From the NCBI GenBank assembly GCA_026545225.1, contig CM048846.1:34669501-34733500 (forward strand): a stretch of 64,000 nucleotides of DNA, read 5' to 3'. The translations under genes were made by a program, and so were the position numbers. Below are positions 22,802-34,192 of the stretch, piece by piece. Each line of letters starts with the position of its first letter. The first letter of the stretch is position 1. The DNA comes from Cornus controversa (taxonomy: Eukaryota > Streptophyta > Magnoliopsida > Cornales > Cornaceae). The notes beneath the pieces are model-generated. The model saw only the letters and a list, made by a program, of their open reading frames with translations. It was not told the origin of the DNA and made no database searches.

Positions 22802-25050
22802 TAATGCACCTACAACATTTCAAAGGTGTATGATGTCTATTTTTTCGGACATGGTGGAAAATTTTCTTGAAGTTTTTATGGATGACTTTTCAGTCTTTGG
22901 ACCTTCTTTTGAAAACTGTCTCCAAAATTTGTCAATTGTTCTTCAGCGTTGTAAAGAGACAAATTTAATCTGGAGTTGGGAGAAGTGTCATTTCATGGTA
23001 AAAGAAGGAATAGTATTAGGACACATTGTGTCAGAAAGAGGAATTGAAGTAGATAGAGCTAAGGTTGAACTCATTTCTAATCTTCCACCATCTACATCGA
23101 TGAGGTAAATTAGATCATTCCTTGGACATGCAGGATTTTATCGTCAATTTATCAAAGGCTTTAGTAAGATAGCTAAACCATTGTGCAATTTACTTGCCAA
23201 AGATACTCCTTTCAACTTTGATAAAACATGTCTTGAAGCTTTTGAAAAGCTCTATTCTCTTCTAGCCTCTACCCCGATTATGAAACCTCCTGATTGGTCT
23301 TTACCATTTGAGATCGTGTGTGATGCATCCGAATATGCTATGGGAGCTATCCTAGGACAACGTGTAGATAAACTTTCGCATGCTATCTACTATGCTAGTA
23401 AAACCCTCTCAGATGCTCAGTTAAATTATACCACAACTGAGAAGGAATTACTGGCTGTCGTGTTTGCCTTGGATAAATTTCGATCATATCTGTTAGGATC
23501 CAAGGTAGTTGTGTATTCTGATCATGCTGCTCTAAAGCACTTGCTAGCCAAGAAAGAAATCAAGCCCGTTTGATTAGATGGATACTCTTGCTTCAAGAGT
23601 TTGATTTTGAAATACGAGACAAGAAAGGTTCTGAAAATGTAGTAGCCGATCATCTTTCTCGTATTATCATTAAATCATTTGATTCCATCCCAGTTCATGA
23701 TTCCTTTCCTAATGAGCAACTATTGAGAATTACTGATGAGAAAGTACCTTAGTTTGTTAACATTGTGAATTATTTAGCAATATATAGGTAAAATTCCTTT
23801 GAATTGGACCAAGCAAGAAAAAGATCGATTCATTTCCCAAATAAGGAGGTATTTCTGGGATGATCCTGAATTATTCAAATACTGTCTGGACCAAATAATC
23901 CGTCGTTGTGTCCTTGAAAGTGAGTTTCAAAGTATTCTTACTTTTTGTCACACCTTAGCATGTAGAGGACATTTCAGTGCTAAAAAGACCTCTTAAAAGG
24001 TTTTACAAAGTGGATTCTTTTGGCCATCACTATTTCAGGATTCTTATAATTTTTGTCGAGCTTGTGAGCGATGTCAGAAATTAGGATCAATGTCTAGGAA
24101 AGACACGATGCCTTTAAATCCCATTTTAATCATTGAAATCTTTGATGTATGGGGTATAGATTTCATGGGACGATTTCCACCATCATTTGGATGTGAGTAC
24201 ATACTATTGGCCGTAGATTATGTATCTAAATGGATTGAAGCAGTTGCCACCAAATCGATTGATCACAAAGTTGTGATTAAGTTTATTAAAACTAACATTT
24301 TTATTCGTTTTGGTACACCGAGAGCAATAATAAGTGATGGAGGTAAACATTTTTGTAATAGATTTCTTCAAACCTTGCTCATCAAATACTCTGTCACTCA
24401 TAAAATAGCTACACCTTACCATCCTCAGACAAGTGGACAAGTTGAAGTATCTAATAGAGAAATAAAGCATATTCTTGAAAAAACGGTTAGGCCGGACAGA
24501 AAAGATGGGTCTTTAAGACTAAATGATGCACTTTGGGCGTATTGAACTGCTTTCAAAACTCCATTTGGAATGACCCCTTACCATCTTATTTAAGGGAAAG
24601 CTTGCCATCTCCTAGTTGAATTAGAACACAACGCTCTTTGGGCCATTAAGAAATTCAATTTTGACATGAAATTGGCTGGCTCAACCTCGAAACTCCAACT
24701 GAATGAACTTGAAGAGATGAGAATGATGCTTATGAAAGTGCCAAAATTTATAAGCTAAAATGAAGGCATTTCATGATAAAAATATTGTGAATAAAACATT
24801 TGTTCCAGGTCAGAAAGTTTGGTTGTTCAATTTTAGATTAAACCTCTTTCCTGGAAAGCTTCGTTCATGTTGGGATGGTCCTTTCATAATTTCATCTATT
24901 TTTCCCTATGGAACTTTGGAACTTCAAGATCCAAATAATGATAATGTTTTCAAGGTCAATGGTCAAAGATTGAAGCTCTATGTAGAAGATAATACGCAAG
25001 CAAAAGATGTTGAATCCATTAACTTGACGAATCCTGTTTATTTTGACTAG
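22802..25050 (+). pseudogene. pol: Athila-2 pol: partial RT, RNase H, integrase (heavily decayed)
   Basis: It enters within RT and reaches FMDDFSVFG at about 22880. The frame is broken by a TAA near 23106 and a frameshift near 23570. A TAG near 23750, a further shift near 23785 and a TAA near 23994 follow. Stops near 24543 and 24591 and a shift near 24750 complete the damage. RNase H shows the CDASEYAMGAILGQR motif near 23318. The integrase core has [18 protein letters not shown] and [16 protein letters not shown]. The last segment (24760-25050) carries the LFPGKLRSCWDGPF box and ends like Athila-1 pol (NPVYFD). The number of breaks contrasts with the uninterrupted LBD ORF downstream. Confidence 0.9.
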
Positions 25051-25650
25051 AGAGACATCATCATGTCTACCCTAGATGATAAACTTGGGTCATTCACTCC
25101 TTTTGTTTGGCGGGTAGTATAAAGATGAGATTCTAGGAATTGGTTGTATATGCAAGCCATTAGTGACCTGAACCCAACTCAGCGTTAGGAAATGGCCAAC
25201 CTAGCTTTATAGGTTTCCCTCTTGCACGAGTGGTAGCAAATAGCAATCGACGAGCTGGAACGGCATAACCAGCAGCTATCCATTGTTGAAGGAAGCTTGA
25301 CCAGAAATGGTGTATTCAACATGTCTTGACAATCTGACGTTAAAAGAGTCATTTTTATAAATTTTGCATTTTTTTCTTTTGGTGATAAGATACAATAGTT
25401 GTATTATTACTATAGGTAACAAATTGCTTTAGCCCCAAAAGTTTTGATTTACAGATTTTTCATGGATCCATCGTCCACCAATGATAAAAAGGATACTTTG
25501 GTTTGGCGTCCAAAAATCAAAGTGACTTCTTTATGGAATAAACTTCCATTGCACCTTCAAGAAGACATCCTTGCAAGGACGAGTGCATTAATGAAAAGTC
25601 TTCATTTGCTCATAGACGTAAAGCCAAGCGTTTGGGAGGTGTAAGAGTTG
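25051..25650 (+). pseudogene. Relic of the Athila-2 post-pol reading frame
   Basis: A decayed frame with several TAG stops between about 25156 and 25330 keeps a helical, charged end (AIDELERHNQQLSIVEGSL), similar in character to the coiled-coil end of the Athila-1 third ORF. A separate 66-codon frame (25444-25644) begins near MDPSS. Neither has a recognised domain. Confidence 0.35.
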
Positions 25651-25993
25651 TCTCTCTGAAACCTGTCTCGGATTGCAACCATTGAGCGATTATGGCCGAC
25701 CATTCATGGTTTATTACTATACTCCTCGTTCTTACCAGGATTGTGCTCAGTTGTATGGAAAAGATCCACCTCGATAGGAAGATCCTAACTTGGGATGATA
25801 TGTATTCCTATCATTACTTAGGATCAAGTTTGGGGGTAACTCATTTACTTTTGTCATTCGTGTTCACCTTTTCTTATGTATCTTTCTTTTGTTTTGAAAT
25901 TTTTGATTTTGTGTTAATGTCTATTCTGAAATTCTTACCTTCTTTTCTAAAAAAAAAAACATAGAATTCATAACGGTCTAGCATAGCTACCCA
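25651..25993. other. Athila-2 spacer with a polypurine-like motif
   Basis: Non-coding. GATCAAGTTTGGGGGTAAC at about 25813 is an internal PPT-like copy. Confidence 0.45.
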
Positions 25994-26200
25994 TTCTCTG
26001 ACTATGTATGTAGTACCACTTCTATAATTTATGATATGATTGATAAAGTTGATGATTTCCGTTTATTAAAGTATGGTTTCAATACCCAGTACTGTCGAGA
26101 TTACCTCAACACAGTATGACTTTAATAAAGAAAGGCAACCCCTTTATACTCTATACGTTAGTGTGTCTGGATAATCAATATCTTATCACATACACATTTT
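25994..26200 (+). ncRNA. Conserved structured segment in the Athila-2 3' region
   Basis: Counterpart of 19847-20050. It keeps GACTATGTATGTAGTACCAC, TTAATAAAGAAAGGCA and CTGGATAATCAATATCTTAT. The distal hairpin keeps its TACGT loop while several stem pairs change. Confidence 0.5.
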
Positions 26201-26372
26201 AGAAAATTCAGAACCACCAGTTCAGAGAATGAGAGAAAAGTAGTACCCGTAGTTTTCACGTAAAGAATAAGTTAAAAAGAAAAAAATTGAGCGTGAAATT
26301 TTTCATAAATAATTCAAAAAGCCAGCAATACATATGCTATTGATTTTAATACTGACTTTCAATAGACTGACA

Positions 26373-26917
26373 TTAATTTTGTTTTGAATGAAAAAAAGAA
26401 GGATTTCTCTCGACAATAGCTATAAGTCTCCCATGATTCTCCTGAATCCGATCACCGAAACTCTGTAGCTCATCCAGCTTCGTCTTCATTTCATTAGAAT
26501 ACTCAGTTACAAACTTTTGTAACTATTTATTCTCTGCTTTCAATTTTCTATTTTTTTTCTAAGACTCCTTAATTTTTCTCTGAAGAACTTTAACATTAGT
26601 TGTTAGCATCTAAACTTCATTCATTCTAGGAAACTAACGTTGGCCCATGTTTGAAACAGAGGCAACCGACCTAATGCTGAGAATCGAAGAGTCGTCAATG
26701 GCCATAATGTCAGACCTATTTGCCAAAACTCTTTTATCTTGAGGAGTCAGTAAATTTTTAGCTGCTCTCGTAGTGGCTGTATCATTAAACATCACGGATT
26801 CCTCCACTAGGTGAGGGTCAATAGAGGATAGGAATGTTGTCTGCCCAACATTGGTTGATGGCACCTCAGGCAAAACATTTAAAACGAAGTGACTTTTTGA
26901 AAAAAAGAGGAAGCCAT
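26373..26917 (-). pseudogene. Antisense ORF relic with coiled-coil end (Athila-2)
   Basis: Read on the minus strand, it starts at an ATG at 26917 (MASSFFQKV) and needs one frameshift near the N-terminus. It then stays in one frame to a TAA at 26373-26375, interrupted by four TAG codons only. The distal part, with EYSNEMKTKLDELQSFGDRI, is a likely coiled coil. Additional antisense ORFs are known in some Tat/Athila-type elements; this may be a decayed example. Exclusive use of TAG as the breaking codon fits C-to-T decay of CAG or TGG codons. It is divergent from the LBD ORF with 362 bp between the two start codons. Confidence 0.5.
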
Positions 26918-27279
26918 TTTTGAGAGCTTGTGATGAAGAAGATAGATAGATACAACAATGTTACAATATTAAAAAAATCTGCTCTTCAAATACATAAAAA
27001 TTTTGCTCACCAATCACGCATCTCGGATTTCAAAATCTGATTTGAATTTTAACTCAATCTATGCTTTTAGAGTTGTGATAGGTAATTTTGTCAAACATAG
27101 ATGGCTTGTTTGCCAACGACAGTATTAAATGTGTGGTTGCATGTTTGGAATGTGTGCAATACAGGTACAATGCATGTATGAAAAACTCTTTTACCACAAA
27201 AGTGAGAAGAATCAGTTTGATTAAAAAATTTGAATGAGTAAGTGTTAGCAATTTGTGTTTCTTCTTCGTGTTATCCAAA

Positions 27280-27861
27280 ATGTCTAAAACTACTTATGGT
27301 GTTTGCAAATTCTTGAGAAACAAATGTGATAAGTATTGCATTTGTGCTCCTTATTTTTGCCATAAAGATAGTATAGGCACTTTTGCTGCCATCCATAAAA
27401 TTTTTGGGTATAGCAACTTCTCAAAACTCCTTGCTCATCTCCCTATAGAACATCGAGCTACAGCTGTTCTAACTATGGCATATAAAGCTCAAGGTAGGCT
27501 TCACAATCCCATTTTTGGTTGCGTTTCATATATTCTTTCTCTTGAATGGCAAATTCTCAGTCTACAAGCACAACTGGTTTCTCTCAGTCACCTAGCAGCT
27601 CAAAACTTTGCTTCTAGCTCCTCCAGTGTAAACCCTAATGATATTTTTGAAGGAAACTTTTCATCACATCCACCAGATAATCATGTTCAAAGCTGGGTTC
27701 CATCTGAAAATGTGGACATGACACCACTATTGAATCAGGACTTATTCAACAATTTTGACACCATGTCTTATTGTCAAAATCAGTTTATGGATCCAAACAT
27801 TTTACAAGATGATGGTGATGAGCTCCAATCAATTGTTTCTTCCTATCTACGTCATTCATAA
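27280..27861 (+). CDS. LOB-domain (LBD) transcription-factor-like protein inside Athila-2
   Basis: An uninterrupted 193-codon frame begins MSKTTYGVCKFLRNKC. It carries the whole LOB domain, about residues 5-105. The C block is CX6CX3C, but its first cysteine is replaced by tyrosine (residue 6; TAT, one transition from TGT). IHKIFGYSNFSKLL matches the GAS block and NPIFGCVS the DP-G region. The leucine-rich helix ILSLEWQILSLQAQL matches the zipper-like end. The closest type by motif is class I (LBD16/17/29-like), nuclear DNA-binding regulators. The tail (about 85 residues) is S/N/D rich and ends near DDGDELQSIVSSYL. There is no intron in the frame. It sits between Athila-2 pol and the 3' LTR, on the element's sense strand. 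The upstream ATG-less extension to 27253 is not needed. The lost cysteine may weaken zinc binding. Confidence 0.85.
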   Translation: MSKTTYGVCKFLRNKCDKYCICAPYFCHKDSIGTFAAIHKIFGYSNFSKLLAHLPIEHRATAVLTMAYKAQGRLHNPIFGCVSYILSLEWQILSLQAQLVSLSHLAAQNFASSSSSVNPNDIFEGNFSSHPPDNHVQSWVPSENVDMTPLLNQDLFNNFDTMSYCQNQFMDPNILQDDGDELQSIVSSYLRHS

Positions 27862-28114
27862 ATTAAGCAACATGTTCATACTTTAGATGAATGATGAAAT
27901 CTTGATTTTTTGTTCTTAACTTATTTTGGATGTTCAGATTGATTTTGTTTAGTTGGCTTGGTTGGTATGTATTGTGTTCTTCATAACAGGTTCTTGTATC
28001 CAAGTTTGGGGGGATGGCTAACCCTTATTCACATGGATGCTTAACTAGATTTTGATATTTCTACCACCACGGTAAAATTGTTCTATCACTTACCATATGC
28101 TTTATGTCTTTGTT

Positions 28115-28152
28115 ACACATTGAGGACAATGTGTGATATAAGTTTGGGGGTA
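28115..28152 (+). other. Internal hairpin plus polypurine-like module (Athila-2)
   Basis: ACACATTGAGGACAATGTGT (8-bp stem, 4-nt loop) at 28115-28134 is followed by AAGTTTGGGGGTAAGG. Another PPT-like CAAGTTTGGGGGGATGG lies at about 28001, just after the LBD 3' flank. Confidence 0.6.
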
Positions 28153-29661
28153 AGGAAGAACAATTTTGTGTTGTTATGAAAAAGAAAAATAAAAATAAAA
28201 AATATTGGTAATTTTTACACTATGATTTGATTTTTCGATATTCAATGTGTAAATAATTTTTAAAAATCTTGAAGCTTTAGTGTATTTTATAGATTTTATC
28301 CTATCTTTTAATTAGAATAAATTTCATAAATTTTAAAACTCAGAACAATATTATTCATGATAGCCCTTCGATATAATTTGAAATTGATGAGTGACTACAT
28401 GTTAAAAATCAGAAGAATAAAAGTGGAGATTTAACCTAGTGAGCTTTTGTGATATTCTTATTATTTTGAGGGTTAAAAGGTTAAATTCTAAAATTTTCAT
28501 TGAGTTCGCATAATTTGTTGATCGAGTCTCATTATTTTTCTTTTGGTCAAATATTGGGAATTTTATGCCACATTATCTTTTGAGTTCACACTTGTTGAAG
28601 AATTATACTAATCCTTGAGAAATGATTTTAGGCCATCTTTGGATATTTTTGAGCCTTTAAATTTCTTTTCTTGGTAATGCAATACCACTAGTTAACCCAT
28701 CGAGCTTTAGCTAACCTTCCTTTCACAACCCTTTTATAAAAGTGTTTCGGAAACGATTTAATCAATAGATATCAAAAGAGCAAGCGAGAATCAAAAAGAA
28801 AAGAAAAATAGAAAAAGAAAAGTGAAGAAAAGAAGGTATGAGATTGCTAAAGAAAATTCTAAAGAAGTGTATACAAAAAGAATTGATTGACAAAAGTAAG
28901 AAGATACTGAATGCAATGTGCTCTAAGGAATTGGTTTATCCCAAGCATCATGGAATACGCATTTTAATATCACCATCACCTTGTTATCCTCCTTTTACCT
29001 AATATTACATCCTAGTAAAACCCCTATTTGATCTCAAGGATGGTGTGGTTCTAAAACAGTCATGACTGAGCTATACTATTGTGGTATAAATTCTTAACGT
29101 TTGATATCCCTTGCATGAGACTACATGTTCCTTCATGTATTTGCAGTTCTTCATATGAATCATATGTGAGATAATTTGCGCTTGTTTACATTATTCTTCT
29201 CATATATACTTGAGTGAAAAATTAGTCAATCTCTGAGTACTTTATTTTGAGTGAAATATCATATGTGAGATTTGAGATCAAAGCTAATTTTCTAAAGAAA
29301 TCTGGACTGCATTTGCTTTTAATTTGAGAATTATATTTTCAGGGCATATTAACACACACACTCTGAGTTAATAATAGTAATGAAATTTTCTAACTTTTGG
29401 ATAGTATTGAATCTTTCAACCTTTATTACACACTGAAGTGGATTGATTAAAGTATTCTTACCAGTTACACATTAAATGGAAAATTTTTTATTGAGTGTAG
29501 TTACCATCACTTGATGTTTGTGGGTAACATATCTGTTAAACCCTCACAAGACCTCACTCGTCCACTAGGGATGCATAGGAGTTTAAAAGGCTTGTTGCAT
29601 TTGCTAAATGCAATCGTATTTCCCACGAAAGAGGAAAGTTGTTTTATTTTTCTTGTTGTGT
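28153..29661. other. Athila-2 3' non-coding spacer
   Basis: AT-rich, without a supported gene. It includes an A/G-rich stretch at about 28775-28835 and no similarity I could see to the Athila-1 spacer until the terminal hairpin. Confidence 0.6.
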
Positions 29662-29698
29662 ATTGCTAAGGGACTAGCAATATATAAGTTTGGGGGTG
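29662..29698 (+). other. Terminal hairpin and polypurine tract of Athila-2
   Basis: ATTGCTA-AGGGAC-TAGCAAT followed by AAGTTTGGGGGTG, the same arrangement as in Athila-1, directly before TGATAAGC. Confidence 0.75.
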
Positions 29699-31239
29699 TG
29701 ATAAGCACAGAATGTTGTGCATTCGGTCCTTCTAATTTACATATGTTAATCCTTTAATTATGTTTATATTAGTATTTTTATAGCATTTTGTCATTTTCAG
29801 ATCCTTAGATGAAATAATGCTTAATTCCATGCTTCTTGGGCTTTCAGTGAGGCTTCCATAAGAAGAAGAAATTGCCATTAGTTTGGGCCAACTTCCAATG
29901 ATGAGTCCATGGATTGGGCCAAGCTATATTGAAGATTTAATGCAAAAGGGGCCAAAAATCTGAATTTGTTCATTCATTAGGTCAAGTACAAGTTCAAGAC
30001 TAATCTCAAGCCCAAAATTCGTTCAAAATTCTGATCTGCGCACTGTTTATATTTTGACCATAACTTCATGCTCCAAACTCCAATTAAAGAGATTTTTGTG
30101 GCTGTGGAAAGATAAAAGAGAGTTCTAAATACGTTTAGTTTTGAGAAATCTCTAAATATGACATCTTGGTGTTTGAAAGTGGCCAAAATAGTAGCATAAA
30201 TATTCTGGGCAGATTTTTCTTTGGTTGCTTTGAAAATTTGTGACAAGTGACCAATGATATGACAAGCAACCACCCCACTCAATTAATTCACCAAAGTGAT
30301 ATATACATGGAGGGAGATGATCCAATTCTTCTAAAATGGAATATATATAGAGCTATTTAGGCCATAGGATGAGTTTTAGTGGAAGAAATGGTGGACACTC
30401 ATATTGCACTAACTTTGGCTATAAATGGAGGGGAATTGAGTAGTGTAAGAGGAGGGAAGTGAGTGAAAATATTCTGCACATATAGAGAAATATGAAGTGT
30501 TCTCCAACCATGAAGACTTGTAAGTTAGCCATGAGGAGCTAAAACTCTTCCTAGGGCATTGATGTAGCCCTAGCCAAGCATCAATGGTATGATAATAGTA
30601 TCTTAATTTGGGATTGTTATATGTGTATAATAAGTTGTATAACTTTGAAGATTACATTTGTAATTGAAGTCTAAAGTTATGTTCAATCTTGACTTCATTC
30701 TTCTCTTGTCTTAGAAAGTATGAAAGTTATACAATAATTTTATATGAACATAAATTCATTAGATTTGATAATTCATGCTTAAGGAAGATGAATCGTTCTA
30801 CACTTTTAATTTCATGTTATGTCTTTTATTTAAGTAGTTAGGTAGACGATTCATGCTAACTAGAGATGAATTATTCTTATCTTTTAATTTATGCATTTTC
30901 TTGAAGATATCATGGTGGTATGTGACAAATTCCATGAATCATGATTATACATATGTAACTTTTCCAAGTTGAATTACATTCTTCCATTGAGGAGAGGCTA
31001 GTGGTGAAATCAATACCCTAGTCCATCTTTTATTTATCAATTTAAATTATAACTAGTGCCATTTATTTTATATTAAACAAATACCAAAAATATCAACCTC
31101 TCTTTCAATGAATCAAATGAGACTAATTTAATCACATTCTCTGTGGGATCGACACCTTCACAAGAGCCCTATCTTACAAAGATTCGTGCTATTGCGAGTG
31201 GTTTATTAAGAATTGGACAAGAATTATTTTGGTATAACA
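29699..31239 (+). repeat. 3' LTR of Athila-2
   Basis: It begins TGATAAGCACAG. A TATA box (TATAAATG) lies at about 30420-30427. The end has GTGGGATCGACACC and ACAAAGATTCGTGCTATTGC as in Athila-1. The end is set at the CA of GGTATAACA, with an uncertainty of some tens of bases. Confidence 0.72.
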
Positions 31240-31643
31240 AAATACCCTTTCCAAGAACCAATAGATACCATATTTATGTTTGGATCGTACTTTTATGGAC
31301 TTTGATGCAAATTTCAATAGATGGAGTTACATATTCAACGATATCTTTTTGATAGATGTTGATATCTAGTTTTTGGAGCTCATGATAATGATGAGGATTA
31401 GGTCTTGAAGATAGACTTAGTTATGTTTTACTAGACTTTGAGTAGTTAACTCTATTTTGTCTAGGTTTGATGCTTGATCTTGTTATGTTTTGTTTATTCC
31501 ATCAACTGATATGTTTTGGATATTTATTTGTTCAGTGATGATGATTATTTTTGTTTCATTATTATCATAATCTCTCTATGTGCTTCATGATTTATCTGGT
31601 TATATAAATCTCTTGGGTATTTCTTTGTCAATTTGTTCCAAAA

Positions 31644-32533
31644 AGGGGGAGATATTGTTGTAGTAACCCTTGTGGACGGGTGTGAGTGGGCGAGTGCAAA
31701 AATAGACACTGGGCTGAGCGACCACACTGACAGGGTACAGGGTGCTCAATCCCACATCGCCTGGGTGTGGAAAAGGGGATGTGCTTATATGTAGTATGTT
31801 CTCTTCAAATGGTATGAGGCCTTTTGGGGTAAAATCCAAGAGCAAAATCGTGCTGGCTTAGGCCCAAAGCGGACAATATCATACCATATGTTGGAGCAGG
31901 GTATTACAGTTGGTATCAGAGCCTGAACCCAGCCGAAAATGTAACGACGAGGAGGTCGGGCCTCGTAGGGGGGTGGATTATAGTAACCTTTGTGGACGGG
32001 TGTGAGTGGGCGGGTGCGAAGATAGACACTGGGCTGAGCTACCACACTGACAGGGTACAGGGTGCTCAATCCCACATCGCCTGGGTGTGAAAAAGGGGAT
32101 GTGCTTATATGTAGTATGTTTTCTTCAAATGGTATGAGGCCTTTTGGGATAAAATCCAAGAGCAAAATCCTGCGGGCTCAGGCCTAAAGCGGACAATATC
32201 ATACCATGTGGTAGAGCAGGGTATTACAATTGTTATATGATATGATATGAGATTCTTTAACAAATGGGGAGATATATTTATCTGATATCTTTGCTTGAGA
32301 GATTAAGGGGGAGATATTGATTTCTTTATTAAGCTTTTCACAGGTTGTGTTGTTTAAGTAATGTGCAGGTACAAGTTTTTTTTCTAAAAATATCTTGAAC
32401 ACACAAGAGAAGCTTCTGCTAATCAGTTCTTTGTTTCTATGTATTTTTGGGCAATATTGTAATCTAATTTTTCTAATGAGTTAGGTTATAATTGTCTAGG
32501 TGGTTTTGTCACGAAATTGCCAAAGGAGGAGAT
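31644..32533 (+). other. Multiple polypurine-like tracts (extended PPT)
   Basis: Four related purine tracts lie at about 31641-31655 (AAAAGGGGGAGATAT), 32261-32273 (AATGGGGAGATAT), 32307-32318 (AAGGGGGAGATAT) and 32522-32533 (AAAGGAGGAGAT). The first two are separated by the TRIM. Extended PPTs are known in SIRE1-type elements. Confidence 0.6.
31659..32228 (+). mobile_element. TRIM element 1
   Basis: Two 250-bp LTRs (31659-31908 and 31979-32228) flank only 70 bp. That core holds a tRNA-Met PBS TGGTATCAGAGC at 31911-31922 and a short purine tract CGTAGGGGGGTGGA before the second LTR. The TSD ATTGT is exact (31654-31658 and 32229-32233). The second LTR begins TA instead of TG. With no coding capacity it must move in trans. 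Confidence 0.93.
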
Positions 32534-33727
32534 TGTGAGACATAAATTTGTAATTGGCATATTTCGATGATCAAAACCTAATTGATCGAGTTGTAATTTT
32601 CGGATTATTCTTTGTATTGATCATTGATAACTTCGAGCTGACATTCAAGTGCATGGAAGTTGATAAATTAGTTAGAACACCATATAGTACAGGTAAGTAT
32701 GGTGAGGACACTCTGCACTTTTTAATTTCGAGCCAATTTTGAAAAACTAGGGTTTTAATGAAAAATTAAGAGTTTTTCAAAGTAGGACCGGTCCCCAATA
32801 TTTAGGACCGGTTCAACTTTTCTCGGTAGTTTAGTTTCTGCAGGTTTTACAAAGTCCCATCGGTCCTATTTATTTGGCACCGGTCCCATTTAGTATGTTC
32901 CAAATAGGAAATAGATTTTGACAGAAATTCTGATTCCTATTGGGTTTGAAACTTCTAGGAGAGTTTTATTTTGGTATTTAACTTCTTTTCCAAGTACAAT
33001 TAGGACTTCCTTGCCTATATATATGTATCTATATTTTCTCTACATGTGGTGAAGAAAAAGCCTAGACTATTATTATTTTTAGAGAGAGAAAGTATATACA
33101 ATATAATTAGGGCTATTTATTTTTTAAGAATACATCCATACTTCATGAGTGATTTTTAGGATGGTGTTCTACTTCTAATTAGCTGCTTAGAGACTGCATC
33201 AAATTTATTTGCTAATCAGAACATTAGATTGATGGTTCTTCGCTTGTTTGCTTGCTGAGGAAGAAAGGTGACCAGATTGCACTACGAAGGGAACGAAATA
33301 CTTGCTGAGTATTTTGGTTCTTCCAGCAACCTTTCTGTAATGATCATGACATTATCCGAAAGTCTACAGAAGTTGGACGTGTTGTCGCAATCATAAGCCT
33401 GACGTGTTTCGCATTAGATTCTTGACAGAGTGAAGAGGGGTGTGAGACTGAGACAGAGTCTATTGTACTTTGCTTCATCATAGTGGATTGGTTTCCTGAG
33501 GCATGCCGCCTCCCTCCGTGGTGTTTCCCGCCTTGGGTTTCCACGTATATCTGGTGCATTCTTTTCTTTACTTGCACTTTAAGTTATTTACTTGCTTTGA
33601 TTGTTTGGTTAATTGGGCTTAAAATTGAATTAATTAAAAATTAAGCAAACGAGCAAGTGATCCTATTCACCTCCCCTCTAGGTACTAAAATACTTTTCGC
33701 AACCGCTTCCGCACTGCGCAACTCACA
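32534..33727 (+). repeat. 3' LTR of the SIRE-like copia element
   Basis: It starts TGTGAGACATAA and ends CGCAACTCACA. It carries four GGACCGGTCC-like motifs between 32785 and 32895. A TATA-like CTATATATATGTATC lies near 33016. Confidence 0.72.
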
Positions 33728-34192
33728 GAAGTTTATGAAATATCAATACCAGGAACTTGGTTGAACCTTTTAGTAACTAAACATTCCTTTACCCTTTCCA
33801 ATGACCCATCTGTATGAAGCTTCATCTTCAAAACCCATTTACATCCAATAATATTCATATCTGATTGTCATGGAATTAAATCCCAAGAGTCATTTTGACG
33901 AAGTGCATTAATTTCTTCCTGCATAGCATAAAGCTCCTAATTTGGATGTTTTAAAGCAGATTTTATAGACTTGGATTCAACTAGTAAATACTTGGGATTC
34001 CATTTAACAATTCCTACCTTCATGCGTGTAACCATAAAATGGGATAAGGAGGAAGGTGATGTTGGTGGCTCACTGATACTCGAAGATGAGTTAATCGAGA
34101 GTGATGGAGGTGAGCATTGTAATGAGGATGATGTCACTGGAGCTGATAGGGTACTTGAGTGTTCTCTACAATCTTCTCCATTGGGCTATAAA
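33728..34192 (-). pseudogene. pol: Copia RT start and INT-RT linker (minus strand, broken)
   Basis: On the minus strand the translation reads through KVGIVKWNPKYLLVESKSIK, then the RT entry (IGCKWVLKMKLHTDGS, FNQVPGIDIS). It stops at the SIRE junction, where a GAA-to-TAA change also occurs. The serine-rich stretch at 34020-34137 is the integrase-RT linker. Confidence 0.75.

Larger units (their letters stand above)
22802..31239 (+). mobile_element. Athila-type element, copy 2, carrying an LBD-like gene (3' part)
   Basis: It holds RT from the NAPTTFQRCMM motif onward, RNase H and integrase. A long 3' region follows with an antisense ORF relic, an LBD-type ORF, hairpin/PPT modules and a 3' LTR (29699-31239). 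It is a different subfamily from copy 1: pol is clearly related but diverged, and the non-coding parts mostly do not align. The 5' portion lies left of the window. Confidence 0.85.
31240..33727 (+). mobile_element. SIRE/Maximus-like Ty1/copia element, 3' end only
   Basis: The non-coding 3' internal region (31240-32533) contains repeated purine-rich PPT-like motifs and is followed by a 1194-bp LTR. The lineage is inferred from the LTR ends, from GGAGGAGATTGTGAGAC at the LTR start, and from CCTATTCACCTCCCCTCTAG near its end, a pattern common in SIRE-type LTRs. It is inserted in the RT of a minus-strand copia, whose frame resumes at 33728 (right TSD copy GAAGT). Confidence 0.65.

Noticed and set aside
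31659-32228. Cassandra-type TRIM with 5S rRNA-like LTR
   Set aside because: The LTR has TCCCACATCG-like text but not the 5S internal promoter boxes, so I do not assign it to Cassandra.
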